From: Lentimicrobiaceae bacterium | GTDB taxonomy: Bacteria; Bacteroidota; Bacteroidia; Bacteroidales; SKPS01 | Length of the DNA stretch: 32,419 nucleotides | Assembly (NCBI GenBank): GCA_007119395.1 | Contig: SKPS01000153.1 | Span: forward strand, 1 to 32,419 | Direction of reading: 5' to 3' | Shown here: positions 1 to 8,205 of the stretch, piece by piece | Position numbering within the stretch: position 1 is the first letter of the stretch | Layout of the letters: each line of letters begins with the position of its first letter | Made by a program: the position numbers and the translations under genes | Notes under the pieces: generated by a model | The model's database searches: none | What the model was told of the DNA's origin: nothing | The model's input: the letters and a program-made list of their open reading frames with translations, nothing else

Positions 1-564
1 CCGGAGTCGATCGGGAAACTGCTTCCCGCACCATGGTCCGACGGCTTTGTAGCCATTGTGACTGGCGGTCGTTATGCTACAAAAATCTACCCCGCAGATC
101 TGCTGGCCGAGGTGGTGCGTCAACTACCCCTGCCCGTGGTTCTGTTGGGTGGACCCGAAGACCAACAAAGGGCTCAGGAAGTAACCAATGCCGCCCCGAA
201 ACAAAAGGTGCTGAACGGCTGCGGCTCTTTCTCCCTGCACGAATCAGCTATGGTCGTATCAAAAGCAAAACTGGTCATCACCAATGACACCGGATTGATG
301 CATATCGCCGCCGCCTTCGGGAAAAAAATAATCTCTGTCTGGGGAAACACTGTGCCTCAGTTCGGCATGTACCCCTACATGCCCCATAAACCTTCACACT
401 ACAGTAAAATCGTCGAAGTAAAGGGGCTCCCCTGCAGACCCTGCAGCAAAATCGGATACCAACAATGCCCCGAAAAACACTTCAGTTGCATGCATGAAAT
501 CAAACCCAACACCATCACAGAAACCGCATTACAGATGCTGGGCCACAAGCATGAACACCCGTGA
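1..564 (+). CDS. GT9 family glycosyltransferase (heptosyltransferase-like), 5' end outside window
   Basis: The reading frame is open from the first base, so the N-terminal half lies outside the window; the internal ATG at 58 is not a credible start because coding sequence (FVAIVTGGRYATKIYP) runs through it. The visible part is the C-terminal Rossmann-like domain of ADP-heptose:LPS heptosyltransferases. It has a family-typical GGRYATKIYP segment, a GGPEDQ turn and the nucleotide-sugar signature VITNDTGLMHIAAAFGK. A Cys-rich stretch near the end (CRPCSKIGYQQC) is common in Bacteroidetes members. The family transfers heptose or a related sugar to lipid A-core on the cytoplasmic face of the inner membrane; the actual sugar is unknown. 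The gene ends 27 bases before a convergent hydrolase gene. Confidence 0.88.
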   Translation, partial: PESIGKLLPAPWSDGFVAIVTGGRYATKIYPADLLAEVVRQLPLPVVLLGGPEDQQRAQEVTNAAPKQKVLNGCGSFSLHESAMVVSKAKLVITNDTGLMHIAAAFGKKIISVWGNTVPQFGMYPYMPHKPSHYSKIVEVKGLPCRPCSKIGYQQCPEKHFSCMHEIKPNTITETALQMLGHKHEHP

Positions 565-591
565 CCTCAACAGATTGATGGCACTTCCTGA

Positions 592-1230
592 CTATAAAAA
601 TGAATTGTTGAGCCGCTCGAATCCAATGGTTGACTTTGGGCCATGACCGGGGTAGATCACGTAATCATCATCATATACCAATACCTTCTCCCTCACCGAA
701 CGTAACAATACCTCCAGACTACCGGTTGGCAAATCGGTTCTCCCGATGCTGAGCTGAAAGAGCAGGTCGCCGGTAACAATCCACTTCCCCGCTTCATGCA
801 CCAGACATACGCTGCCGTCGGCATGACCCGGAGTGTAGAGTACCCCTATCTTTTCACCTCCCAACATCAACTCATCTCCATCCTCAATAAACTCCTCAGG
901 GACAACCAGTTCATCGATTTCAAAACCGAACGAAAGGGCATGCGCAGCCATGTGATCGTAGAAAGGAAGCCCTGCCCGATGAATAACAGGCTTGAGTCCA
1001 TACTTACGATACATAAAACCAGTGCCCAGCACATGGTCAACGTGGCTGTGTGTGTTCACAATCCGCTCTACATTCAAACCATTGTCGGCTAAAAAGGCGG
1101 CGAGATGGTTTTGTTCCTGTTGCGAATAACACGCAGGATCCACCACAATACACTTACCCTTATCATCATAAATGACATAGGTGTTTACTTGAAAAGCATT
1201 GTAAACCAATGTTTTAATATTTAACGCCAT
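592..1230 (-). CDS. MBL-fold metallo-hydrolase (glyoxalase II-like)
   Basis: This 212-residue protein is a compact metallo-beta-lactamase-fold hydrolase. The metal-binding pattern is complete: THSHVDH at residues 60-66, GHADGS with His136, TGDLLF with Asp155 and PGHGP with His196. It lacks the C-terminal helical domain of true glyoxalase II (about 250 residues), so it belongs to the short YcbL-like group, for which thioester hydrolysis is the usual proposal. It is cytoplasmic, with no signal peptide. It is divergent from the flavin reductase-rubredoxin gene (101 bases between starts) and convergent with the glycosyltransferase. The true substrate cannot be read from sequence. Confidence 0.85.
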   Translation of the reverse strand: MALNIKTLVYNAFQVNTYVIYDDKGKCIVVDPACYSQQEQNHLAAFLADNGLNVERIVNTHSHVDHVLGTGFMYRKYGLKPVIHRAGLPFYDHMAAHALSFGFEIDELVVPEEFIEDGDELMLGGEKIGVLYTPGHADGSVCLVHEAGKWIVTGDLLFQLSIGRTDLPTGSLEVLLRSVREKVLVYDDDYVIYPGHGPKSTIGFERLNNSFL

Positions 1231-1296
1231 AGTGTGTTAGTTTGAGCACAAGGTATAAAAAAAAAGAAAAAGTATGGTTTGCATCAGATAACGGTT

Positions 1297-1304
1297 TACA
1301 TTTG
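1297..1304 (+). promoter_or_regulatory. Bacteroidetes-type -7 box upstream of the flavin reductase-rubredoxin gene
   Basis: TACATTTG matches TAnnTTTG, the -7 element of Bacteroidetes sigma-70 promoters, about 28 bases before the ATG at 1332. There is no TTTG at the expected 19-20 base spacing upstream (the nearest, at 1278-1281, is too close), so this is a partial match only. Confidence 0.35.
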
Positions 1305-1331
1305 TAGGAAAGAAATAAACAAAACACGGTT

Positions 1332-2045
1332 ATGTCGAAGAGGGATGCATTTTTTAAGATGACGTATGGCTTGTACCTGATCAGTTGTACTGATGGTGAG
1401 GAGCACAATGCCTACATTGCAAACACGGCGTTTCAGGTTTCCAGCCAACCACCCCGATTTGCGATCAGTTGTCACAAAGAGAACTACTCATCACCTATGA
1501 TTGAGCGGGGCAAGGCGTTTGGTATATCGGTACTTCAGCAGGATACGCCATTGGAGTTTATCCAGCGTTATGGTTATCAGAGTGCCCACAAAGAGAAGAA
1601 GTTCGGTAGGTTGAATTACAAGCGTGGCAAAACGGGTGTGCCGGTGGTATACGATTATTCAGTGGCCTATTTCGAGTGTCGTTTGGTTGAGCAGGTTGAC
1701 GTTGGCACCCACTGGTTATTCATTGGGGAGTTGGTTGATTATGGTATGTTGAGCCGACTGGATGAGCCGTTGGATTACGCTTGGTACCGCAGGGAGCACA
1801 AAGCAGCCTCACCTTCGAAGGCGCCCACCTATGTGCCTGAAGAGGGGGAGGCGATGCCAGGTTCTGAGGTTCTGCAAGGTGCACCTTACGCTTGTGGGGT
1901 ATGTGAATATGTGTACAACCCGGCACGTGGTGATGTGGCGGCCGGTGTGTCTCCGGGTACTCCCTTTGAAGACCTTCCCCACGACTGGGTATGCCCCGTT
2001 TGCGGCGCAGGGAAGATGGTCTTCACAGAGACGGCTGTAGGTTAG
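1332..2045 (+). CDS. Flavin reductase-rubredoxin fusion (Hrb-type high-molecular-weight rubredoxin)
   Basis: Two domains are visible. Residues 1-160 form an FMN-binding split-barrel flavin reductase ([20 protein letters not shown] and [11 protein letters not shown] are family-like). Residues 185-233 form a complete rubredoxin with both iron-binding knuckles, CGVC (188-191) and CPVC (221-224), and the conserved [10 protein letters not shown] short Pro/Ser/Glu-rich linker joins them. In anaerobes such fusions (Hrb, high-molecular-weight rubredoxin) pass electrons from NAD(P)H via flavin to rubredoxin and on to flavodiiron proteins or rubrerythrin, reducing O2, NO or peroxide. It is cytoplasmic. 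Its TAG stop overlaps the TAA stop of convergent ackA. The physiological acceptor is not encoded in the window. Confidence 0.9.
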   Translation: MSKRDAFFKMTYGLYLISCTDGEEHNAYIANTAFQVSSQPPRFAISCHKENYSSPMIERGKAFGISVLQQDTPLEFIQRYGYQSAHKEKKFGRLNYKRGKTGVPVVYDYSVAYFECRLVEQVDVGTHWLFIGELVDYGMLSRLDEPLDYAWYRREHKAASPSKAPTYVPEEGEAMPGSEVLQGAPYACGVCEYVYNPARGDVAAGVSPGTPFEDLPHDWVCPVCGAGKMVFTETAVG

Positions 2046-3262
2046 TCGGTCAGCCCGTTTTTGGTCACAATGCTCAGGGTGTCACGCGCAATCACCAGCT
2101 CCTCATTGGTGGTGATCACCATGGCTGTTTTGGCCGAACCGGGCCTGGTGAGAATCTCATCCTTGCCGCGCATTCCATGATTCTTCTGTGTGTCAAAGTC
2201 AATGCCCAGGTATGTAAGCCCTGTGGCTACCTTCTCACGTACCCCTGAATCGTTTTCTCCAATACCACCGGTAAAAATCAACAGGTCTACACCATCCATC
2301 ACCGCGGCATAAGCACCTACATACTTTTTCACCCGATGGCAATACATATCTTGTGCAAGCGTTGCCTGTGGATCTGCTTCCTTCTCAATGGCCGTCTCAA
2401 TGTCACGCATATCATAGGAAATACCATAGATACCCAGTACTCCGCTCTTTTTGTTGAACAGATTGTTCACCTCCTGAATGGAGAGGTTCTCTTTTTCCAT
2501 CAGATAGAGCACAACCCCGATATCGAGGTCACCGGTACGGGTACCCATCATCAACCCTTCAATGGGGGTAAAGCCCATGGACGTCTCAACAGATTTCCCT
2601 TTGTCAATGGCAGCAACCGATGCTCCATTGCCAAGGTGGCAGGTGATAATCTTTAACTCCTCCCAGTTTTTCCCAAGGATATCGCATGCTTTCTGGGCTA
2701 CGAATTTATGGCTGGTTCCGTGGAAACCATAACGGCGGATGTTGTACTTTTCGTAATACTCGTAAGGAATGCCATAGAGATAGGCATGTTTTGGCATGGT
2801 CTGGTGGAAGGATGTGTCGAACACAGCTACCTGAGGCACTTCCGGAAGAATTTCATCGATGGAGAGGATCCCTTTAAGGTTAGCCGGATTGTGTAATGGA
2901 GCCAGCTCACAACACTTTTCAATGTCTTGTTTGACCCGTTCGTTCACGCGAACGCTGCTCTTGAAGTTTTCACCACCATGAGCTACACGATGACCTACCG
3001 CTGTGATTTCCTCCTTGGCTTTAATGACGCCTTGTACAGGGTGGACAAGGATTTCCAGGATGAGGTTGATACCTGTTTGGTGATCGGGAATATCTTTCAC
3101 CATGTTGAACTTGTCGCGGTTCTTTGCCCTGTGGTTCAGTTCAGCGCAATTCATGCCAATTCTTTCCACGATCCCTTTGGCAAGCAAATCTGCTTCGTGC
3201 GACATATCGATCAATTGGTACTTGATAGAAGAGCTGCCACAATTCAGTACTAAGATTTTCAT
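2042..3262 (-). CDS. ackA: Acetate kinase
   Basis: The 406-residue product is full length for acetate kinase, which interconverts acetyl phosphate + ADP and acetate + ATP. Family motifs are present in order: [12 protein letters not shown] at the N-terminus, [40 protein letters not shown] and FTGGIGEND. The start [12 protein letters not shown] is unambiguous. It lies 44 bases downstream of pta in the same orientation, so the two probably form one transcription unit for substrate-level phosphorylation during fermentation. Its stop codon overlaps that of the convergent flavin reductase-rubredoxin gene, leaving no room for a conventional terminator between them. Confidence 0.97.
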   Translation of the reverse strand: MKILVLNCGSSSIKYQLIDMSHEADLLAKGIVERIGMNCAELNHRAKNRDKFNMVKDIPDHQTGINLILEILVHPVQGVIKAKEEITAVGHRVAHGGENFKSSVRVNERVKQDIEKCCELAPLHNPANLKGILSIDEILPEVPQVAVFDTSFHQTMPKHAYLYGIPYEYYEKYNIRRYGFHGTSHKFVAQKACDILGKNWEELKIITCHLGNGASVAAIDKGKSVETSMGFTPIEGLMMGTRTGDLDIGVVLYLMEKENLSIQEVNNLFNKKSGVLGIYGISYDMRDIETAIEKEADPQATLAQDMYCHRVKKYVGAYAAVMDGVDLLIFTGGIGENDSGVREKVATGLTYLGIDFDTQKNHGMRGKDEILTRPGSAKTAMVITTNEELVIARDTLSIVTKNGLTD

Positions 3263-3306
3263 TTTTTCTGTTTAGGTTTACTGATATAATTTTGTGAAGG
3301 ATTGTT

Positions 3307-4311
3307 TTATTTTCCGGCGGCTTGGTTTGCCGTGATGGCAACTAAGTTTACGATATCGTCAACGGAACACCCTCTGGAGAGGTCGTTGATGGGTGCTGCC
3401 ATCCCTTGCAGTACGGGGCCTACAGCCTCTGCACCTGCAAGGCGTTGCACCAGTTTATAGGCGATATTTCCCACTTCCAGGGTGGGGAATACCAGCACAT
3501 TGGCTTTTCCGGCAATCTGGCTCTCGGGGGCTTTGCTTTTTCCAATTTTTTCCACGATCGCTGCATCAGCTTGCATCTCGCCATCAATCAGCAGATCGGG
3601 CGCCATTTCGCGTGCTATTTTTGTTGCTTCCACCACTTTGTCAACCATGGGATGGGAAGCGCTGCCCTTGGTGCTGAAACTCAGCATGGCAACCCTGGGC
3701 TCAATACCTGCAATGGCCTGTGCTGTACGTGCTGTGCTTACAGCAATCTGCGCCAGCTCGTCAGCCGTAGGATCAGGATGAACAGCACAGTCGGCAAAAA
3801 CCAGGATGCCCTGCTCACCCCATTGGGCATCGGGAAGTATCATGATAAACGCCCCTGATACCACACTGATGCCGGGGAGTGTTTTTACAATTTGAAATGC
3901 CGGCCTTAAAACATTGCCTGTGGCATTGGCAGCACCTGCTACTTCACCATCAGCATCACCGTTCTTGATCAACAGGGTGGCCAGATACAAAGGATCCTCC
4001 ACCTGCTGCAAGGCAACCTCACGTGTCATCCCCTTCTCCTTGCGTATGCCGTACAGCATGTCAGCATAAAACTCCTTCTTCGGATGATCTGCAGGGTCAA
4101 TGATCTCTGCAAGATGGATATGTGCCAAACCATGTGCCGCTGCCAAACCGTGAATCTCATCACGGTTACCCAGCAAAATAATCCGGGCAATCCCCTCGCC
4201 CAAGATAATATCAGCCGCTTTTAAGGTGCGTTCTTCTGTGCCTTCGGGTAATACAATACGTTTGTTTTGTGATGTTGCCCGCTCTCTGATGTCTTTTAAT
4301 AATTTGATCAT
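3307..4311 (-). CDS. pta: Phosphate acetyltransferase
   Basis: The 334-residue protein is the short, single-domain Pta class, without the N-terminal DRTGG/P-loop region of enterobacterial Pta. It exchanges CoA for phosphate on acetyl-CoA to give acetyl phosphate for the adjacent AckA. Recognisable segments include [15 protein letters not shown] near residue 20, [50 protein letters not shown] and [18 protein letters not shown]. It is cytoplasmic. The start [12 protein letters not shown] is normal for the family. The roughly 280 bases upstream hold the terminator of the surface-protein gene. Confidence 0.96.
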   Translation of the reverse strand: MIKLLKDIRERATSQNKRIVLPEGTEERTLKAADIILGEGIARIILLGNRDEIHGLAAAHGLAHIHLAEIIDPADHPKKEFYADMLYGIRKEKGMTREVALQQVEDPLYLATLLIKNGDADGEVAGAANATGNVLRPAFQIVKTLPGISVVSGAFIMILPDAQWGEQGILVFADCAVHPDPTADELAQIAVSTARTAQAIAGIEPRVAMLSFSTKGSASHPMVDKVVEATKIAREMAPDLLIDGEMQADAAIVEKIGKSKAPESQIAGKANVLVFPTLEVGNIAYKLVQRLAGAEAVGPVLQGMAAPINDLSRGCSVDDIVNLVAITANQAAGK

Positions 4312-4488
4312 ATCTCTTGTGTTTTATCAACCGACTGTCGGCTGCACACAAGAAGAGGTTCAGCGCGATGGCCGGGGGTGAAAAGAATCAATCTTTCAAT
4401 AAGTTGCGACATGCTGCCACAACACTCAATCGCACGGCAAAAATAGGCTGATTCTATGAATGTTCCTAATGAATTGAGGGATAAATTT

Positions 4489-4553
4489 CAAAAAAAAACA
4501 CCGGACACCGGCTGCACCCATTGAAAGGGGTGGCTTGAAGCCGGTGTCCGGTG
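4489..4553 (-). terminator. Strong intrinsic terminator of the DUF2807-barrel gene
   Basis: The arms 4499-4513 and 4539-4553 are perfect 15-base inverted repeats (CACCGGACACCGGCT and its complement). A smaller inner stem, CACCC/GGGTG, lies within the loop. Read on the minus strand, the hairpin is followed by a run of T (complement of the A-run at 4490-4498). It lies 36 bases after the stop codon of the 4590-6014 gene. Confidence 0.85.
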
Positions 4554-4589
4554 GCAATCACTGTGGTTTTGCCACTTATGATGTGTTGA

Positions 4590-6014
4590 TTAATTGAACC
4601 CGGTGAGCACAATGCCGAACGATGCAGCATAGACCTCCGGTCCTTTGTCTTTCTCGAAGAAGGGTAGCAGATTGTATTCGGCGAAAAAGTTGAGTCTGCC
4701 AAAGCCAATTCTGCCGGCTGCAGCTACACGGTAAGGGTTGAGATTGTACCTGTCTCGGGTCCGCTCACGAATGGTGGCACCGCCATCAGAATACTTCACC
4801 CGGGCAGAAGTACCCAAACGCAGTCCGAGGTTTACACCACCGGCAATATGAAATCGCTGACGGACAGGCCCTTTATTGGTCTGGAACTCCAGCATAAACG
4901 GAACCTTCAGGTAGGTTGCAGTTAGCTTGTTGCGCGATAGTTCAATGTCGTCGGAATGGTGCTGTATTACGGTTTTGCCATCCTTTTTTGCCAACCTGAT
5001 ATTCTCTTCAAAATGGTAGTTGTTGAACTCAAAGCCCATACCTGTAACGATGCCGAACTGCTGACGGATCAAAGGCAGATTGGTTTGAAGCAGGTTTACA
5101 TTCCATACCCGTGATGAAGGGATGTTCAGTGCAAGGGATTTGGCCTCCCCTTCAAGATTGAAACTCCCTTTGGAGGTCATAAACGTATTGATACCCAGTT
5201 CAAAACCCTCAAAATGACCATTAAATTTTCCTCTGCCCGACTCTCTGGTTTTTCTCGCTTCTTTTACCACTTCACGCACTTCCATCTCTTTGGCTTCACC
5301 TTCTATGGTCACGTCAATGGTTTCGTTCAACACCTGACTCAGACCGGAGGCCATGGAGGTTACATTCACTTCGTTGATGACAGGCTCTGAAACAAACACT
5401 ACCGAAGCCATGCCTGATACTCTGCCCTCAACCTTCTCTGTGACATTGAGCCTGCCTAATGTAGCACCTGTAAGTCTGATAGATGCCCGATTGATAACCA
5501 GACTATCGAAACGGGCCTGAGAAGCTCCGCCCAGCTCCAAAGTTAGGATCTCAGCAGTGCCCGATACAGTGGCTGTGGCAGCCCCCGTAAGCTTGGCTGT
5601 AAGGTCGGTGCTAACAATTGACATCGTTACGGTTGCAGCCCCTTTCGACTCTAAATGAAATGTGTCAGCAACAAAAGTGCCGATGCCAAGTGCTGTGGAC
5701 GCATCCTGAACTACAAGATGTTCCAGCGAAGGTGTGGTGATGCGCACCAACGCATCGTTGTCGCCACGCGCCGATAACCTTAACGACCCGTCTTGAACAG
5801 CACCTACCACTACACTTTTGCGGTCAGCCTCAGTCCCTTCCACTTGAAGCAAATATGACGAACCCTGGTGTAGCTCAACATTCAATGTGCCGGCAATGGT
5901 CAAACGACTAAATGGTGATACCTCATGCTCCTGCATATCCACCTGTGCGTAACTGGCAGTACCTATCAGTGTGAATAGCAATGAAACGATTAAAAATCTT
6001 ACTGTTGTTTTCAT
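4590..6014 (-). CDS. DUF2807 (head GIN) domain fused to an outer-membrane beta-barrel
   Basis: This is a 474-residue exported protein with a clear signal peptide (hydrophobic LIVSLLFTLIGTASYA, cleavage near AQV). Residues 25-235 resemble the DUF2807/head-GIN repeat domain of Bacteroidetes: it begins SPFSRLTIAGTLNVELHQG and runs as short beta-repeats rich in G, A, S and T (LTGAATATVSG, LELGGASQA). After a charged linker (about 235-265: EVREVVKEARKTRESGRGK) the last 200 residues look like a PorT-type eight-strand barrel. That part has alternating hydrophobic and polar strands (GHFEGFELGINTF, FHIAGGVNLGLRLG, GRLNFFAEYNLLPFF) and a near-terminal Phe. It is probably anchored in the outer membrane with the DUF2807 part on the other side of the linker. 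No function is assigned; the topology is inference. Confidence 0.75.
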   Translation of the reverse strand: MKTTVRFLIVSLLFTLIGTASYAQVDMQEHEVSPFSRLTIAGTLNVELHQGSSYLLQVEGTEADRKSVVVGAVQDGSLRLSARGDNDALVRITTPSLEHLVVQDASTALGIGTFVADTFHLESKGAATVTMSIVSTDLTAKLTGAATATVSGTAEILTLELGGASQARFDSLVINRASIRLTGATLGRLNVTEKVEGRVSGMASVVFVSEPVINEVNVTSMASGLSQVLNETIDVTIEGEAKEMEVREVVKEARKTRESGRGKFNGHFEGFELGINTFMTSKGSFNLEGEAKSLALNIPSSRVWNVNLLQTNLPLIRQQFGIVTGMGFEFNNYHFEENIRLAKKDGKTVIQHHSDDIELSRNKLTATYLKVPFMLEFQTNKGPVRQRFHIAGGVNLGLRLGTSARVKYSDGGATIRERTRDRYNLNPYRVAAAGRIGFGRLNFFAEYNLLPFFEKDKGPEVYAASFGIVLTGFN

Positions 6015-6350
6015 CTTTGTTGTTTTTTTGTTGATTTATTTTCTCCTGAACGGATTCTAATTTTTCCGTGATAACCTGTTTTGTTTTTGTCGATGGTATG
6101 ACGGAGAAAGATCTTTTTTGTTACAGGAGATGAAAAAAAAATGAAGATTGGTGAAAAAATGAGGAGTATAGCCTCTTTGGTTATGTTGATTTTCCTTGGG
6201 CAATAAAAGAATCGGGATGTGTTTGGGTAGTGTTTAAACCACTCACTCACATCCCGATCAATGCCAGCCGTGTTTCAATATTGTTTGCAGTCCATGATCA
6301 CAAAACAGGCAATAGGTGTACTACCGTTTATGCCCCTGCAATCAGTGCAG
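6015..6350. other. 336-base intergenic region upstream of the DUF2807-barrel gene
   Basis: No convincing coding sequence is seen on either strand. It holds the terminator of pycB (6205-6258) and, closer to the surface-protein gene, an AT-rich stretch with long A- and T-runs that should contain the promoter of 4590-6014. I find no TAnnTTTG box on the minus strand here, so the promoter may use another sigma factor. Confidence 0.6.
6205..6258 (-). terminator. Intrinsic terminator of pycB
   Basis: Perfect 11-base arms (ATCGGGATGTG at 6211-6221, CACATCCCGAT at 6248-6258) enclose an inner AGTG/CACT stem around the palindrome GTTTAAAC. On the minus strand the hairpin is followed by TCTTTTATT. It lies about 90 bases beyond the pycB stop codon. 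Confidence 0.75.
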
Positions 6351-8057
6351 TTAATCGTCGGTGCTCCAGTTATAACTGTAAAGGCCATCCAGCAGACGTT
6401 TCTTTTTCTCTTCATCAGAGAGCTTGTCGAAGGCTGCCTTTTCGGCGAGATGAGCTTCCACTTTCTTCATCTCTTCCTCATGAATCATTGCCCTGTACTC
6501 GCTCTCTTTCAGTTCTTGCAGGAACGTGGTGGCTACCTGAGGGAAAAGATCAAGCAACAACTCCTCTTTTTCGTTCTCTGCAAGTAACCTGTCACCGGCC
6601 TGATCCAGTTCGGGGTTTTCTGGCTTCTTGTAATTGTCAACGTTATAAGGGGTCTCTTCTCTGACACCACAAATCATCTCCCTGAAGTCGGGATCTATCT
6701 CTATGGGTGTTTTCCCATATTCACCTTTGACCAGGCTTACAAACTGATTGTTTTTGGTGGTGTAGGGCTTCTGCTTTTTGTTTTCGTCGATAACATAATT
6801 AACGGCCTGAACACCAACAATTTGAGAGGTTGGGGTTACCAATGGGGGGCACCCTGCAGCCAGTCGCACCACTGGTACCACTTCAAGAACCCTTGACATG
6901 AGATGATCGAGCTTGAGTTGTTTGAGCTGTGATATCATGTTGGTGTACATTCCACCGGGTATTTCTGCTTTTTTTACCTCTTCGTTGGGTTCGGGCAGGC
7001 CAAACCAACGTTCAATTGCCTGGGTAGCTTCCAGCAGCTTCTCTTCGTCATTTTTTCCGGCAAATTCTATTGCCTGGTCGAACAGTTGGTCTATTTCCGG
7101 GGGCAGTGTGTCTTTGGTAAGATCGAAGGTGCGGGGCAATTCGTAGTTGTCAATGTCTCCCATCTCTTTGCGGATCTCGCCGAGTTGTTCGTTGATGGTA
7201 GCGATCACGTTAACATTCACGCCGGTATCAACGCCCAATTTATTGCAGAAGAGTTGTATTATTTCGAATGATGGGGCAGCGGGGCCTCCGCTGAAGTTAA
7301 GGATGGATGTGTCAACGATATCTACTCCATTCATGATGGCCACCAGAGTGGATGCCAATCCGTAGCCGGGCGTACAGTGGGTGTGAAAGTCGATCGGGAT
7401 TTTCAGTTCCGCTTTCATTCTGGAGATGATTTTGGCTGCCTGACGCGGAGGAACGAGGCCTGCCATGTCTTTGATGGTGATCATATCGGCACCCATTGCT
7501 TCCAGCTCTTTGGCTTTGTTGACAAAGTAATCGGTTCGGAAGATTCTGCGGGGCACCTTTTTCATCTGCCAGAAGGCTTTTGCTCTTTCGCGCAGTGTGA
7601 ATTTGGGGTCAATGGTGTAACAGACACAACAGTCGGCAATACCTCCATTCTCTTTCACATATCCAATAGTTGACCGGATATTGCTGGTGTCATTGAGTGC
7701 ATCAAATATTCGCATGATGGAAATGCCTGATTGCACTGCATGACGGTTGAACCCCTCAATTACGCTTTCGGGATATGGATTGTATCCAAAGAGGTTTCTG
7801 CCTCGGGATAAGGCGGTTAGTTTGCTGACGCTTCCCACTTCACGATGAATGCTTTCGAGCCGGTGCCAGGGGTTCTCCTTCAGGAACCGCATAATGGCAT
7901 CCGGTACTGCGCCACCCCATACTTCCATGGCATAAAATCCTGCTTCCTTATAATAGGGCAACACACGGTCAACCTGATTCTGATTCATTCTGGTGGCAAA
8001 CAACGACTGCTGCCCATCCCTCAGTGTCAAATCCCTTATTTTTAATGTTTTGTTCAT
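6351..8057 (-). CDS. pycB: Pyruvate carboxylase subunit B / oxaloacetate decarboxylase alpha-type carboxyltransferase
   Basis: The product transfers carboxyl between carboxybiotin and pyruvate/oxaloacetate. The start chosen is ATG 8057 (MNKTLKIRDLTLRDGQQS), because the first 10 residues of the longer frame are non-homologous leader. From that start, LRDGQQS is at 12-18, the carboxyl-accepting-type lysine motif TIKDMAGL is near Lys196 and metal-binding FHTHCTPG is at 224-231. At 568 residues it covers the HMGL-like barrel and the PYC_OADA conserved domain, but the C-terminus (ending SYNWSTDD) has no biotinyl domain and no MKM motif. It must therefore use a separate carrier; the one encoded at 22271-22702 is a candidate. 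It appears to have its own promoter and is followed by a terminator, so it is likely monocistronic. Confidence 0.92.
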   Translation of the reverse strand: MNKTLKIRDLTLRDGQQSLFATRMNQNQVDRVLPYYKEAGFYAMEVWGGAVPDAIMRFLKENPWHRLESIHREVGSVSKLTALSRGRNLFGYNPYPESVIEGFNRHAVQSGISIMRIFDALNDTSNIRSTIGYVKENGGIADCCVCYTIDPKFTLRERAKAFWQMKKVPRRIFRTDYFVNKAKELEAMGADMITIKDMAGLVPPRQAAKIISRMKAELKIPIDFHTHCTPGYGLASTLVAIMNGVDIVDTSILNFSGGPAAPSFEIIQLFCNKLGVDTGVNVNVIATINEQLGEIRKEMGDIDNYELPRTFDLTKDTLPPEIDQLFDQAIEFAGKNDEEKLLEATQAIERWFGLPEPNEEVKKAEIPGGMYTNMISQLKQLKLDHLMSRVLEVVPVVRLAAGCPPLVTPTSQIVGVQAVNYVIDENKKQKPYTTKNNQFVSLVKGEYGKTPIEIDPDFREMICGVREETPYNVDNYKKPENPELDQAGDRLLAENEKEELLLDLFPQVATTFLQELKESEYRAMIHEEEMKKVEAHLAEKAAFDKLSDEEKKKRLLDGLYSYNWSTDD

Positions 8058-8091
8058 GATAAACTTTAATTGGTTTAACAGTTCCAATGAT

Positions 8092-8121
8092 TCTGTGCCG
8101 CCCCCGTATTAACGGCACAGA
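8092..8121 (-). promoter_or_regulatory. Leader hairpin in front of pycB
   Basis: A perfect 9-base inverted repeat (TCTGTGCCG 8092-8100, CGGCACAGA 8113-8121) with a 12-base loop lies 35 bases upstream of the pycB ATG. No T-run follows on either strand, so it does not look like a terminator for nhaC. It would be in the 5' leader of pycB if the promoter at 8159-8190 is used. A regulatory role is inferred. Confidence 0.4.
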
Positions 8122-8158
8122 GGCAAGAGGCATCAAAAAAAGCCTTCTTTACCAAGTG

Positions 8159-8190
8159 CAAAGATAAGATAATCAAATATACAATTCAAG
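8159..8190 (-). promoter_or_regulatory. Candidate pycB promoter
   Basis: On the minus strand, CTTG (8190-8187) is followed after 20 bases by TATCTTTG (8166-8159), close to the Bacteroidetes consensus TTTG-N19/20-TAnnTTTG. A second -7-like box, TATATTTG, sits at 8181-8174. Transcription would start about 95 bases before the pycB ATG. Confidence 0.45.
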
Positions 8191-8205
8191 TAATAAATTG
8201 TTTAA

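Noticed and set aside
33-287. 84-residue frame at the left end
   Set aside because: It is out of frame with the glycosyltransferase coding sequence that is open from base 1 and has no family resemblance.
4499-4553. 15-base inverted repeats as ends of a small mobile element
   Set aside because: The arms are only 25 bases apart, there are no flanking target duplications, and the adjacent T-run fits a terminator.
6015-6250. 79-residue minus-strand frame upstream of the DUF2807-barrel gene
   Set aside because: It is Lys/Ile/Phe-rich from AT-rich DNA, includes the pycB terminator hairpin and has no plausible start signal.
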